Origin: Mesocentrotus franciscanus
Lineage: Eukaryota; Echinodermata; Echinoidea; Camarodonta; Strongylocentrotidae
Length of the DNA: 64,000 nucleotides
Direction: 5' to 3'
Assembly: GCA_037976565.1 (NCBI GenBank)
Contig: CP137682.1
Span: 2,234,867 to 2,298,866 of the forward strand
In this document: one piece after another, positions 43,780 through 56,002 of the stretch
Numbering within the stretch: position 1 is the first letter of the stretch
How the letters are laid out: each line of letters opens with the position of its first letter
Translations under genes and position numbers: made by a program
The notes under the pieces: model-generated
Told to the model about the DNA's origin: nothing
Databases searched by the model: none
The model's input: only the letters and a program-made list of their open reading frames with translations

Positions 43780-46700
43780 ATGGCTACCACTATAGCTGAA
43801 AACGTTAGACTATATCAAAGAGCAATGATGAAAACGTGCAACAGAAGGTAGACAAAGTTCGCGCATTGCACACGTTAAAAGACCAAGGTGAAGTAGAAGC
43901 GGTGTATGATGAATTTGCTGGATATTATGATAAGGTAGGTTCATAGAAAGTATATGCACATATGGTATGGGGTGCGCTATAATCTTATACAAAAATATGA
44001 GTGAAGTCAGACATTATGTAATACTAGACTACCTCAGTCACACTCTATCGGACCGACCGAGGGGGGCCATTTTTGTTCTGTCTGTCATTGCGTGGTCTGG
44101 TGCCGGTTTGGTTTTGTGCATGCACTCGTCCAATAAATGAACATGTTTGGGTGTGACTGTGGTGTACACATGCAGTGGCAGATCCAGGGGGGGGGCGGGC
44201 CCCTCCCCTAGCAAAAAAACAGGTAAAAACACCCTTTTTTGAAGAAAAAAAGAAGATGGGCCCCCTCCCCTGGCGCCCATGGTGGAAAAAAAATCACGTT
44301 TCCCGTAGGGAAAAAAAAATTTCGGGTGCCAAAAAAAAAATTTGTGGTCACTACCCCTGGCGCCCAACTGAGCGAAATATCGACCGGCACGATTTTCAAA
44401 TTTTCGCACGAAGTGGGCCCCTTTTTAGGCCCCCTCCCTTGCCGGCGGCTGGATCCACCCCTGGGTGTACATGTGCGAGTAAGGACTCGTCTATAGTAAA
44501 GGCAATAGGCAATCCAGGTACCTCAATCGCCTCACCATCATTTTTCATTTATTTATGTATTTAAACTTAGTAACTCGCTTCAGCCTATATATAGAACGGC
44601 CGTATGTCTGCAACCAAATCGACTCCAAACCGCTCGACTCTTTGTCCTTAGGGGAAATGTGATATTTTATTTGGTGTCAATCATGTCGGTCTCTGCAAAA
44701 AGTGTCTGTCTGCTCGGTGTCGGTCTGCGTGGTGTCAGTCTGGTGTCGGTCTGCACGCTATTGGTCTGCACAGTGTCGGTCTGCATGGTGTTGGTCTGCA
44801 AGGTGTCAGTCTTCATGTTGTCGGTCTGTCTTGACGGTCGGTCTGCATGATGTCGGTCTGCATGGTGTCGGTCTGCATGGTATCGGTCTGGTGTCGGTCT
44901 GCATGGTGTCTGTCTTGTGTCGGTCTGCATGATGTTGGGCTGCAAGATGTCGGTCTACATGGTGTTGGTCTGCATGTTGTCGGTCTGCTGATAGTCGGTC
45001 TGCATGATGTCGGTCTGCATGATGTCAGTCTGCATGGTGTCGGTCTGCTGATAGTCGGTCTGCATGATGTCGGTCTGCATGATGTCAGTCTGCATGGTGT
45101 CGGTCTGGTGTCGGTCTGCATGGTGTCTGTCTTGTGTCAGTCTGCATGATATGTTGGGCTGCAAGGTGTCGGTCTATATGGTGTTGGTCTGCATGTTGTC
45201 GGTCTGCATGGTGTCGGTCTGGTGTCGGTCTGCATGATGTCAGTCTGCATGTTTTTGGTCTGGTGTCGGTCTGGTGTTGGTCTTGTTGGTGTGACAGGGG
45301 TATATTTCCTTGGTGCGGATGAACTGAATTATTTGTCCATTATAAGGGTGATCATGAGATGATCTATATTAATTATTGTTCAGGATCGTCTCGTTGCTCA
45401 ATCATTCATCTTGTCTTTTCATTGATGCCCACAATCAAAGGAGTCGATGATCATGTCACGTCGTATCAAACCTCCATTTTTCAATATCATATCATTGAAG
45501 CCAGGAGGCATTGAAACGGCTATACATGTATGACATGACAACGCGATATTTCTATGTACAGATTATAATTCACAAGCTAGTGGAAAAGTCTCTACTTTGC
45601 TTAGTCGCCTCGCTAGCTCGCTCCCTTGCTATGAAAGTTCATATTGGGCAAATGACGACAAAGGTTTTGATGCCATTTAATGTTCATCTGTATCAGTTGA
45701 CATAATCAAGATTTTTTTTTGTTTTTTTGTGGAATCGATCAGAAAAGGTTGATCATCTAGCATATACATGTAAGTATTGGTGTGTACTACAAGGTTCTGG
45801 AATCATCAAAATGATAAGAAATTTGGCCCAGTCTTGGTAAAGTTACAAGCACTGTACACAAAAAGATGTTTATGGGACTACGCGACACGTGCGCGACACG
45901 TACGCGATATCTATTTCGTCCAAATAGATATAATAATTTACCAAATATATCCATTAGTAGGCGGTTTCCCGGCAAAATTTGTATCATCACGTCTTAGTCA
46001 AAACATATTCTTTCACATGATTGGTAATGAGAGCTTCCATTTCATTTTTTGAGAGGGGGGCGTTTCCAAAACTGGTCTATACCTTTAACCTTGCCTGGCT
46101 AACAAGGTCCGTGAATAATATAGGGGGTGTATTGGGATCTCCATTATACCAATATTTAAAAGGGCAATGACCACAGAACAAAAAAGGTAAAATTAATATA
46201 ATTACAAACTAAAAAACCGATCTTTAAATTACAGGCATGGAAAATTCGAAATATAATATCAAATATCAATGCACGTAGGCCTACATGCATTGTATGGCAT
46301 TGAATCTTTGTAAACGAGAATCAATATTTATTGATTGTTTTCTTGATTTGTATATGTCTGACATGATGATTTTAGAACTGCCTGAGTCAAAAGAATAATA
46401 GGAACAAAATAATAAAAAGGCGTATATTACGCCCTCCACTTCAGCTAATGTGGGAATCCGTCTTCACGATAATTTTATGTTAGTATTAAGTGTGTTTTTT
46501 ATATAATTTGTTTATCATCATGATTTATGTTGTAATTAGTTGGGTAACTTTGGAAAAAAAAACCATTAAGAAAAATAAATCAAATCAAATAAAAAATATA
46601 TATATGTAAAGCCATGTAAACAGTTATTTATATGTTTCTTGGGCAGGGTGCACGGGGGGGGGGGCCAGTAGAGCATTTTTATTTTCATTTTCATTCAATG

Positions 46701-48076
46701 TTATGACTTGTAATATATTTGTTGTTGTCGCAATTTTAATGTATTATTTGTAATTATTATGCTATAAAAATCAATGATTTTATATCTAACAGAACGTTGT
46801 TTTTTCTCGATTATGTTAAATTTGGTTCCTTGAATGAAAAATAAAATACTTTCCGAAACAAAAAAAGTACAAAAGTAAGAGTACCATTGCTACGCCCGTA
46901 ATTGTGTCTATTTTGAGGTGCCTGAAAATACGAATCAATCTCCACATGCAATTGATTTTTTTCTCGGACGTTACATGTAACGTCTCTGAACCCGTATCAG
47001 GACAATTATCCCCTGGAAAATCACCCCCGGAAAACTACCCCCCGAGGACAATTTCCCCCTGGAAAATTACCTCCCGAGGACAACCACCCCCCGGGGACAA
47101 TTACCCCCCCCCCGGAAAATTACCCCCGTGGATAATACCCCCAAGAACAATTACCCCCACCCCTGAAAATAACCCCTAGGACAATTATCCCCAGGACAAC
47201 CAAAGACAACCATCCCCTAGGACAATTACCCCCCTCCGGAAATTACCCCTGTTCATTAATGGGGATGTCCACCCTGATAATAAGTTGGTTTTAATAAAAG
47301 AAGATTTGTTTCGGGGTAATTGTGTACGGGGGTAATTTTCTGAGCGGTAATTGTCCTCGGGGGGGGGGGGGTATTTTCCGGGGGTGTAATTGTCCTTTGG
47401 GGGTAATTTTGCCGCTGGTAATTGGCCGGGGGGTAGTTGTCCTAGAACCCTCTGAACCAATTATCTCCAATTACGCCACTGCACTAAAACACCACTACCC
47501 TAAAAGACGTACATACATGTATCATATTTTTCTTTTTGTCCCTATCTCTCATTGTAGTTAGTAATATCTTTAGAATACTGTGGGCCATTCTTTACCTCGA
47601 GGACAGTCTCTAGGATAGAAACTAAAAAGGATGCAAAGATACTCGATGTAGCATGCGGAACGGGACTACTCGGCGATGAGGTAATATGAAGATGGAGATA
47701 AACGTAAATAAGATTTTAAAAAGGGAGTCTAAATTATGAATTTAATCCTTTTTTAAGTTTTATGCATGACATTACATGAATGTATATTTAGACAAATCTT
47801 TATTGGAAGCTATACATTTTCGAAAGAAGAGCTTTCAAACGTAATCAAATCAAATATCTCACGATTATTTGGTTGTTGTTGAAAAGTTAACATGATGTAG
47901 ACGTGGGATGAGAACATTTTCTTCTTCTTTTTCATATTCTTCTTCTGAATCTCTTTCTTCTACTTCTTATTCTTCTGCTTCTTCTGTTTCTTCTTCTGCT
48001 TCTTCTTCATTGTTATCCCATTCTCCTTCTTTTCCTTCTTCATCTTCTGCTTCTTTTTCTTTTTCTTCTTCTTTTT

Positions 48077-48107
<31 letters not shown>

Positions 48108-48902
48108 TTATTATTATTATGATTTTTAATGTTTTGTTGTGGTTATGATGATTATTAGTATGATTATTAATATTAGTATTGTTATTATTGGTATTATTAT
48201 TAATGATTATGATTATTAGTATGATTATAATTATTATTGTTGTTATTGTTATTGTTATTATTAGTATGATTATGATTATTAGTTTGATTCAGTGGTGGAT
48301 CCAGGGAGGGGGGGTGTTGAGTTAAAAAAAAGTACTCTCTACCCCTCCCCCGTTGAGCAAAAAAATAGTGCTCCTTACCCCCGCCCCCGCTTATTCACCG
48401 GCTGGCTGATTCGCCGCTAGATATTTTCTCACCAATTGGGGACCCCCCTCCCTTTGGCCCCCTCCCTTGTCGCCGACTGGATCCGCCCCTGGTATGATTA
48501 TTATGATTATTATCATGATTATATTTATTAATATTATTACAATTTTGTCATTTTATCCAGCTACGCAAGTTGGGGTACACACAGATTGTTGGAGTAGATC
48601 TATCTGGCTGATTCGCCGCTAAATATTTTCTCACCAATTGGGACCCCCTCCCTTTGGCCCCCTCCCTTGCCGCCGACTGGATCCGCCCCTGGTATGATTA
48701 TTATCATGATTATTATTATGATTATATTTATTAATATTATTACAATTTTGTCATTTTATCCAGCTACACAAATTGGGGTACACACAGATTGTTGGAGTAG
48801 ATCTATCGAAATCATCGCTAGAAGTTCTAGCAAAGAAAGGTTCCTATACAAACTCAGTTCATGCAAACTTTGGACCAAGTACTCCTCTGGATTTCGACGA
48901 CG
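43780..48902 (+). CDS. METTL27-like: METTL27-like methyltransferase, exons 1-3 (incomplete gene)
   Basis: Three exons are seen: 43,780-43,934, 47,558-47,680 and 48,764-48,902. Exon 1 carries VYDEFAGYYDK. Exon 2 carries EYCGPFFTSRTV and the SAM-binding motif I ILDVACGTGLLGDE. Exon 3 carries GYTQIVGVDLSKSSLEVLAK with the acidic residue after motif I. This is the start of a class I SAM-dependent methyltransferase of the METTL27 (WBSCR27) type. Exon 1 needs one extra base near 43,820: the ATG frame and the conserved frame differ by one, and 155 nt becomes 156 if a base is restored. Later exons are not found before the gap and may be missing from the assembly or lost. Substrate unknown. Confidence 0.7.
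43935..44172. other. METTL27-like intron 1, proximal
   Basis: Unique sequence; no feature. Confidence 0.4.
44173..44463. mobile_element. MITE with CAGTGGCAGATCCAG ends
   Basis: CAGTGGCAGATCCAGGGG and GGCTGGATCCACCCCTG are inverted ends. The inside has C/G and A homopolymer runs. The flanks both read GTGTACA, a possible target duplication. Related copies lie at 48,290-48,491 and 48,604-48,693. Confidence 0.7.
44682..45286. repeat. 15-bp satellite (GTCGGTCTGCATGGT)
   Basis: About 40 units with small deletions to 10-13 bp. Because 15 is a multiple of three, minus-strand frames read as pentapeptides such as MQTDT; these are not genes. Confidence 0.95.
45287..46998. other. METTL27-like intron 1, distal
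   Basis: Contains the third copy of the 18.6/19.6 kb dispersed repeat at about 45,725-45,890 (GATCATCTAGCATATACATG, CCCAGTCTTGGTAAAGTTAC) and a GGGGGGGGGG run at 46,651. The rest is unassigned. Confidence 0.5.
46999..47443. mobile_element. Foldback element of GGACAATTACCCCC repeats
   Basis: The left arm (46,999-47,245) is about 15 degenerate 14-17-bp units GGACAATTACCCCC or GGAAAATTACCCCC. The right arm (47,315-47,443) is the same units inverted. One strand is thus C-run-rich on the left and G-run-rich on the right. Confidence 0.8.
47905..48285. repeat. CTT then ATT microsatellites
   Basis: Imperfect (CTT)n at 47,920-48,105 followed by (ATT)n with ATG/GTT interruptions. Ser-rich frames here are repeat translations. 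Confidence 0.9.
48290..48491. mobile_element. MITE, CAGTGGTGGATCCAG family
   Basis: Ends CAGTGGTGGATCCAGG and GACTGGATCCGCCCCTG. Same family as 44,173-44,463. Its right half is duplicated at 48,604-48,693. Confidence 0.65.
48402..48807 (+). repeat. 204-bp tandem duplication including part of exon 3
   Basis: 48,402-48,603 and 48,604-48,807 are near-identical copies. Each runs from CTGGCTGATTCGCCGCTA to GTTGGAGTAGATCTATC. The first copy therefore contains the exon 3 acceptor and its first ~43 bases, but then jumps into MITE sequence and an early TGA. Only the second copy continues into the full exon. Confidence 0.9.
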
Positions 48903-48950
48903 GTAAGTCTACGTATTGTAAGAGTTCAGTGGCTCATATCCATAATGTAG

Positions 48951-49381
48951 CTATACACCTTTTCACGGTTAAGGCGCCATCTTAATTTAAGATAAACAAA
49001 CCATTGACCTCTAGAGGTCAGGGGTTTACGCGTAATTAAGATAGCGCCCATGCAAAAATGATGTGAGCGCACAGCGCAGGCAGTGATGTCATCAATGTTT
49101 TCAGATGCCTGCGCTGTGCGCTCACATCATATTTGCATGGGCGCTATCTTAATTACGCGTAAACCCCTGACCTCTGGGGCGTGTTTCATCAACTAAAATC
49201 GAAATCAATTTTAGGCCCTTAAAATCGATCGGATCGATTTTAAGATCGATTTTAGGGCTTAGTGAAACACCCCCCTGGAGGTCAGTGGGGTTAACATCTT
49301 TGATTATCTTAAATTATCTTAAATTAAGATGGCGCCCATGTCTGAGCATGCGCACTTTTGTAACCGTGAAAAGGTGTATAG
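48951..49381. mobile_element. 430-bp palindromic element with a nested MITE
   Basis: The outer ends CTATACACCTTTTCACGGTTA and TAACCGTGAAAAGGTGTATAG are inverted. The arms extend through GGCGCCATCTTAATTTAAGAT and GATGTGAGCGCACAGCGCAG around a 23-bp centre at 49,082-49,105. The right arm is interrupted at 49,176-49,275 by a smaller TIR element (GGGGCGTGTTTCATCAACTA inverted to TTAGTGAAACACCCCCC-type end). Confidence 0.85.
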
Positions 49382-51018
49382 GCGCACAGACACTCCAACA
49401 GGGTGGTATTCACCGTTTTTGTCCCGACTGCGTAGCAAAAAGCGAGACATAGGCGCCGCTTTTCCGGTGGCGGCGGCGGCGTCAACATCAATGAAACTTG
49501 GACTAAAGGGTTATCAAGTATTCCCAATCATGTGAGGAGAATTTCAGGTCACAAAGTCAAGGTCAAAGGTCATTTAAGGTCAACAAACTTAGACTATGTT
49601 GTGGCATCAGGCTAAGATTTTGAATTGTTATCATAATTTTGAAAGTATACATTCCTATTCCATGAAACTTGTACCCAAGGGTCATCAGGTATCACAAATC
49701 ATTAACACAAATTCCAGGTCACTAAGTCAAGGTCAAAGGTCATTTTAGGCCAGTAGACTTGGATTATGTTTTCACAACTAAATATGAGAATTAATAAATC
49801 AATTTTTGTTATTTGTTCATATTTCATGAAAATTATCAATCTTGGTACAAATAATAGTAAATAATTATTTTGATGATTCTTTGTCAATATTCCCTTAAAA
49901 ATGATGATTATATTCAAAGAATTTCATTTGGGGGGGGGGGGGCCTGCTAATGGGCCACCCTGCCTATATATAATGTCCCAACCTCAGTGTTTCATCATAA
50001 CGAATTGCGTAATGCAGGCGAGACCGCCGAGAGCGTTTCCCTTGTTTTTTTTTAATGCGGTTTCCTAAGTGAAAATTTAATGCTAAAAACGATGCCACCG
50101 AATGATTTCTGAAAATCGGTGCCCAAAGTAACAGGTTTTGTAAAGCAGTCCCATGCGTAGCCTTTTGTGAACACCCACACACCCATAACAAGAAAGAGGT
50201 AAGGAGTTTATGTGCAATTTAAGTTTGTCCTCACTCCTCAATCATGTACACTCATACATTTATGTTAGGGTGGAACTCGCTCTAAAAAGCAATTTTGTTG
50301 TGATGAAGACAAAAAAACAGTTTGTTATAATAAACTATTTAATACAACTACATTGCAGATGTCGCTCAGTACAGGGACATTTCTTTTTTGTGTACTGTTC
50401 TCAATTTACAGCAATCATTCAGACATATAAAACATCAAATTTTCCATTTTATCATGAATTATGACATAATGTATTCCATCATAATACATGATGACATGAT
50501 AAGTGAGTACATCTCACCTTGTTCATATAGGATTGAAAGATTGCAGAGCGCTCCGGCAATCTATTTGAAAATTACTGAAAATGAAACACGCGGGCCTCGT
50601 TACTCACGACACCTGACAACACTGTTAGACAAATACCTTTATTGAAGTTTATGACATCGATAATTTGTTTATTCGTCGTGCTTATCTAGGCAACTAAAAT
50701 TAAACAGCTGCGACCCCCTTCCATTTCTAAATCAAACGCATCGAAAACGATAGTGCTTGAAATGTAGACAATTCAGGTGAGATATTGTAATTCAACAATT
50801 CCCTTAAAACAGACTGTAATAAGCTGATAAGCCTTGTACTACTATTTGAAATACTATTTTCAACCATTCACAATTCTATTACGGCCTTGTGTAGGCCTAC
50901 TGGCTAAACAAAAACTGTAGAGAAACCATATAATGCAACATTTGGTGATATGTTGAATATTATTTTTGACAAATGAACCTCATTATATCTGGCAAATGCG
51001 CACAATTCTTTCTTTTTT
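49382..51018. other. Repeat-derived intergenic sequence with DR1-like motifs
   Basis: About 49,545-49,770 holds two diverged copies of a ~170-bp unit with CAAGGTCAAAGGTCATTT (AGGTCA direct repeat with 1-bp spacing). The rest is unassigned, with a G run at 49,930. Confidence 0.5.
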
Positions 51019-51019
51019 T

Positions 51020-51153
51020 TAGGTGGTCTGTCGTAATCGACAGATCACCTATTAATTTCGTCAGAATTTTCTTTTTTATTTATTTATTTATTATTCTTTA
51101 TTAGGTGGTCTGTCGTAATCGACAGATCACCTATTAATTTCGTCAGAATTTTC

Positions 51154-51184
<31 letters not shown>

Positions 51185-54100
51185 TTATTTATTTCCTCCA
51201 ATTTTTTGTTCCGACGATAACACGAGATCGGGACAGTCAATTTCTTTCAATTTTGGCACAGTCATGGGTCATTGTCATAAAACGTGACAATAACATTTTC
51301 AAGGTCATCAGGTCATCGTGACGTCATCCAGGCGCCATTTTGTAAAATCACATGATCAATCATATCTTCATGATGCGTCACCAAAGGTCATTCAAATTCA
51401 TATCACATATACTTCAGGTCAAGGGTCAACAGGTCATGTTTTCAAAGGTCACATAAGGTCATGACGCGCGCGTACGCGCGCGTCAAAATTTTAAAATGCT
51501 CAAAAACACTTAACTATTAAACGAGAGTACGAATCAGATCATTTTAAGCATTTCAAAAATTTCCGTCCGTGCGCGTCCGTGCGCGCGTTATGCGCGCGCA
51601 GCGCGTACACATCGTAAAAACGCCGTTTTTTCGCATGGTTTTTATTCCTGACACTATTTTTGACAATTTCCAACTATTTCCAGTCATTCTTGACCTTCCA
51701 TAATGCCACACGCGTGCGTCAAACTTTAAAATTCGTGCGCGCGTCAATGGGCAATATAATGTAAAAGTAGTAAAAACATGTCTATATAAAATCCGCCATA
51801 GCTCGTCAGAATGCCTAAAACCCCAAATTTTTAACATTTTCTGGAAGCCCATGAAATGTTTATGTGATTTCATGTAAAATTTTGTCCAATCGTATGTTCT
51901 GACGTCGTCATATTTGCATATGAACTCGAAAATTTGATTTTGAAAATATGACATCATAATTTGTTATTCATTTGACAATATTGCAGTAATAGGTTGTCGA
52001 TTTTCTTCCAAATTTTGATATGTTGTAGCTGAGACAATTTTCTACCAATGCAGTTACCACGATTTTCATTTTGACAAAAGCATCATGGCGCATTTTTGCG
52101 ATTAAAGGAGGCATGTTAATTTTTCACATTTTGCGTTTAATCTCTATGGGACATGACTTTTTGTCAAAACTGGATTCTACATTCCCGTCTTTCGCGAGCA
52201 ATATCTCCGTCGTTTTAGCTTCGTTTTCGCTGAGCTTTGAGTATGTTGTAGCTGAGACAATAAGCTATCACAAATGTGCCCTTTATTTTTCGATCAGATA
52301 TCGGGATCATGCTCATATTTCATTGCAAAGTGGGATTTGAGAATTCCATTTCCGTTCACATGTAAACGGTATGGGAAATGTTTTGATATATCGGTAACAC
52401 ACTTGATTTCCGACCTCGAGATCCCTGGTTCGAGTCGGGCGTCTCCAAAAAAAAATTTCTTCACTTTTTTTTCTTTATGACCTTTCACTGATCATAAAAA
52501 TTGAAGACAGACCACCTAATTCGTCTCCATGACGAATTAAATGTCTAGTTATTATTATTATTTATTTATTTTTATTTCCTCCAATTTTTTGTTCCGACGA
52601 TAACTCAAGATCGGTACAGTCAATTTCTTTCAATTTTGGCACAGTCATGGGTCATTGTCATGAGACGTGACAAAAACATTTTCAAGGTCATCAGGTCATC
52701 GTGACGTCATCCAGGCGCCATTTTGTGAAATCACATGATCAATCATATCTTCATGATGCGTCATCAAAGGTCATTCATATTCATATCACATATACTTCAG
52801 GTCAAGGGTCAACAGGTCATGTCATCAAAGGTCACATAAAGGTCATGACGCGCGTACGCGCGCGTCAAAATTTAAAATGCTCAAAATCACTTAACTATTA
52901 ATTGAGAGACGAATCAGGTCATTTTAAGCATTTCAAAATTTCCGTCCGTGCGCGTCCGTGCGCGCGTTATGCGCGCGCAGCGCGTACACATCGTAAAAAC
53001 GCCTTTTTCGCATGGTTTTATTCCTGACACTATTTTTGACAATTTCCAACTATTTCCAGTCATTCTGACCTTCCATAATGCCACACGCGTGCGTCAAACT
53101 TTAAAATTCGTGCGCGCGTCAATGGGCAATATAATGTAAAAAAGTAAAAACATGTCTATATAAAATCCGCCATAGCTCGTCAGAATGCCTAAAACCCCAA
53201 ATTTTTAACATTTTCTGAAGCCCATGAAATGTTTATGTGATTTCATGTAAAATTTTGTCCAATCGTATGTTCTGACGTCGTCATATTTGCATATGAACTC
53301 GAAAATTTGATTTTGAAAATATGACATCATAATTTTGTATTCATTTGACAATATTGCGGTAATAGGTTGTCGATTTTCTTCCAAATTTTGATATGTTGTA
53401 GCTGAGACAATTTTCTACCAATGCAGTCTTCACGATTTTTCATTTTGACAAAAGCTTCATGGTGCATTTTTGCGATTAAAGGAGGCATGTTAATTTTTAC
53501 ATTTTGCGTGTAATCTCTATGGGAAATGACTTTTTGTCAAAACTGGATTCTACATTCCTGTATTTCGCGAGCAATATCTCCGTCGTTTTAGCGTTTTCGC
53601 TGAGCTTTGAGTATGTTGTAGCTGAGACAATAAGCTATCACAAGTGTGCCCTTTATTTTTCGATCAGATATCGGGATCATGCTCATATTTCATTGCAAAG
53701 TGGGATTTGAGAATTCCATTTCCGTTCACATAAACGGTATGGGAAATGTTTTGATATATCGGTAACACACTTGATTTCCGACCTCGAGATCCCTGGTTCG
53801 AGTCCCGTCTAAAAAAATTTCTTCACTTTTTTTCTTCATGACCTTTCACTGATCATAAAATTGAAGACAGACCACCTAATTCGCCTCCATGACGAATTAA
53901 ATGTCTATTATTTATTTATTTTTATTTATTTCTCCAATTTTTTGTTCCGACGATAACTCGAGATCGACAGTCAATTTCTTTCAATTTTGGCACAGTCATG
54001 GGTCATTGTCATAAAACGTGACAATAACATTTTCAAGGTCATCAGGTCATCGTGACGTCATCCAGGCGCCATTTGTGAAATCACATGATCAATCATATCT

Positions 54101-55260
54101 TCATGATGCGTCACCAAAGGTCATTCAAATTCATATCACATATACTTCAGGTCAAGGGTCAACAGGTCATGTTTTCAAAGGTCACATAGTCATGACGCGG
54201 CGTACGCGCGTCAAAATTTTAAAATGCTCAAAAACACTTAACTATTAAACGAGTACGAATCAGATCATTTTAAGCATTTAAAATTTCCGTCCGTGCGCGT
54301 CCGTGCGCGCGTTATGCGCGCGCGCAGCGCGCACATCGTAAAAACGCCGTTTTTTCGCATGGTTTTTATTCCTGACACTATTTTTGACAATTTCCAACTA
54401 TTTCCAGTCATTCTTGACCTTCCATAATGCCACACGCGTGCGTCAACCTTTAAAATTCGTGCGCGCGTCAATGGGCAATATAATGTAAAATAGTAAAACA
54501 TGTCTATATAAAATCCGCCATAGCTCGTCAGAATGCCTAAAACCCCCAAATTTTTAACATTTTGAAGCCCATGAAATGTTTATGTGATTTCATGTAAAAT
54601 TTTGTCCAATCATGTTCTGACGTCGTCATATTTGCATATGAACTCGAAAATTTGATTTTGAAAATATGACATCATAATTTTTGTATTCATTTGACAATAT
54701 TGCGGTAATAGGTTGTCGATTTTCTTCCAAATTTTGATATGTTGTAGCTGAGACAATTTTCTACCAATGCAGTTACCACGATTTTTCATTTTGACAAAAG
54801 CTTCATGGTGCATTTTTGCGATTAAGGAGGCATGTTAATTTTTCACATTTTGCGTGTAATCTCTAAGGGAAATGACTTTTGTCAAAACTGGATTCTACAT
54901 TCCCGTATTTCGCGAGCAATATCTCCGTCGTTTTAGCTTGTTTCGCTGAGCTTTGAGTATGTTGTAGCTGAGACAATAAGCTATCAAGTGTGCCCTTTAT
55001 TTTTCGATCAGATATCGGGATCATGCTCATATTTCGATTGCAAAGTGGGATTTGAGAATTCCATTTCCGTTCACATGTAAACGGTATGGGAAATGTTTTG
55101 ATATATCCATTAACACACTTGATTTCCGACCTCGAGATCCCTGGTTCGAGTCAGGCGTCTCAAAAAAATTTCTTCACTTTTTTTCTTTATTATTGCTTTC
55201 ACTGATCAAAGTGAAGACAGACCACCTAATTCATTCTCCATGACGAATTAAACCTCCTAG
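51020..55260. mobile_element. TIR element with three ~1.36 kb tandem internal units
   Basis: The head TAGGTGGTCTGTCGTAATCG occurs twice (51,020 and 51,104). The tail GAAGACAGACCACCTAATTC ends each unit at about 52,515, 53,880 and 55,230. Units start near 51,181, 52,549 and 53,909, and share TTTTTTGTTCCGACGATAAC, CAGGTCAAGGGTCAACAGGT, alternating CG-rich GCGCGCGTACGCGCGCGTC, and a tRNA-like CCTGGTTCGAGTC. Units 2 and 3 show many small deletions relative to unit 1. No transposase frame. Confidence 0.85.
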
Positions 55261-55261
55261 A

Positions 55262-55502
55262 TTAGGTGGTCTGTCGTCTTCGACAGATCACCTATTGTTT
55301 TCGTCAAATTTTCTTTTTAGGTGGTCTGTCGTCTTCATTTCAGATCACCTATTGTTTTCGTCAGAATTTTCTTTTATTTATTATTCTTTATTTTTATTTA
55401 TTTCCTACACTTTTTGTTCCGACGATAACTCAAGATCGGTAAAGTCATTTCTTTCAATTTTGACACAGTCATAGGTCATTGTCATAAAACGTGACAGGAA
55501 CA
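55262..55502. mobile_element. Start of another copy of the same element, cut by the gap
   Basis: Two heads AGGTGGTCTGTCGTCTTCG-like (55,263 and a damaged one at 55,319) are followed by TTTGTTCCGACGATAACTCA, as at the start of the preceding array. It runs into the N block. Confidence 0.8.
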
Positions 55503-56002
55503 NNNNNNNNNNNNNNNNNNNNNNNNNNNNNNNNNNNNNNNNNNNNNNNNNNNNNNNNNNNNNNNNNNNNNNNNNNNNNNNNNNNNNNNNNNNNNNNNNN
55601 NNNNNNNNNNNNNNNNNNNNNNNNNNNNNNNNNNNNNNNNNNNNNNNNNNNNNNNNNNNNNNNNNNNNNNNNNNNNNNNNNNNNNNNNNNNNNNNNNNNN
55701 NNNNNNNNNNNNNNNNNNNNNNNNNNNNNNNNNNNNNNNNNNNNNNNNNNNNNNNNNNNNNNNNNNNNNNNNNNNNNNNNNNNNNNNNNNNNNNNNNNNN
55801 NNNNNNNNNNNNNNNNNNNNNNNNNNNNNNNNNNNNNNNNNNNNNNNNNNNNNNNNNNNNNNNNNNNNNNNNNNNNNNNNNNNNNNNNNNNNNNNNNNNN
55901 NNNNNNNNNNNNNNNNNNNNNNNNNNNNNNNNNNNNNNNNNNNNNNNNNNNNNNNNNNNNNNNNNNNNNNNNNNNNNNNNNNNNNNNNNNNNNNNNNNNN
56001 NN
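55503..56002. other. Assembly gap of exactly 500 N
   Basis: A 500-base run of N, a round number suggesting a placeholder. The rest of H1 (globular domain, lysine-rich tail, 3' signal) falls in or beyond it. Confidence 0.98.

Noticed and set aside
52390..52450. tRNA gene suggested by CCTGGTTCGAGTC
   Set aside because: It recurs in each 1.36 kb unit, and a complete cloverleaf with matching acceptor stem was not seen.
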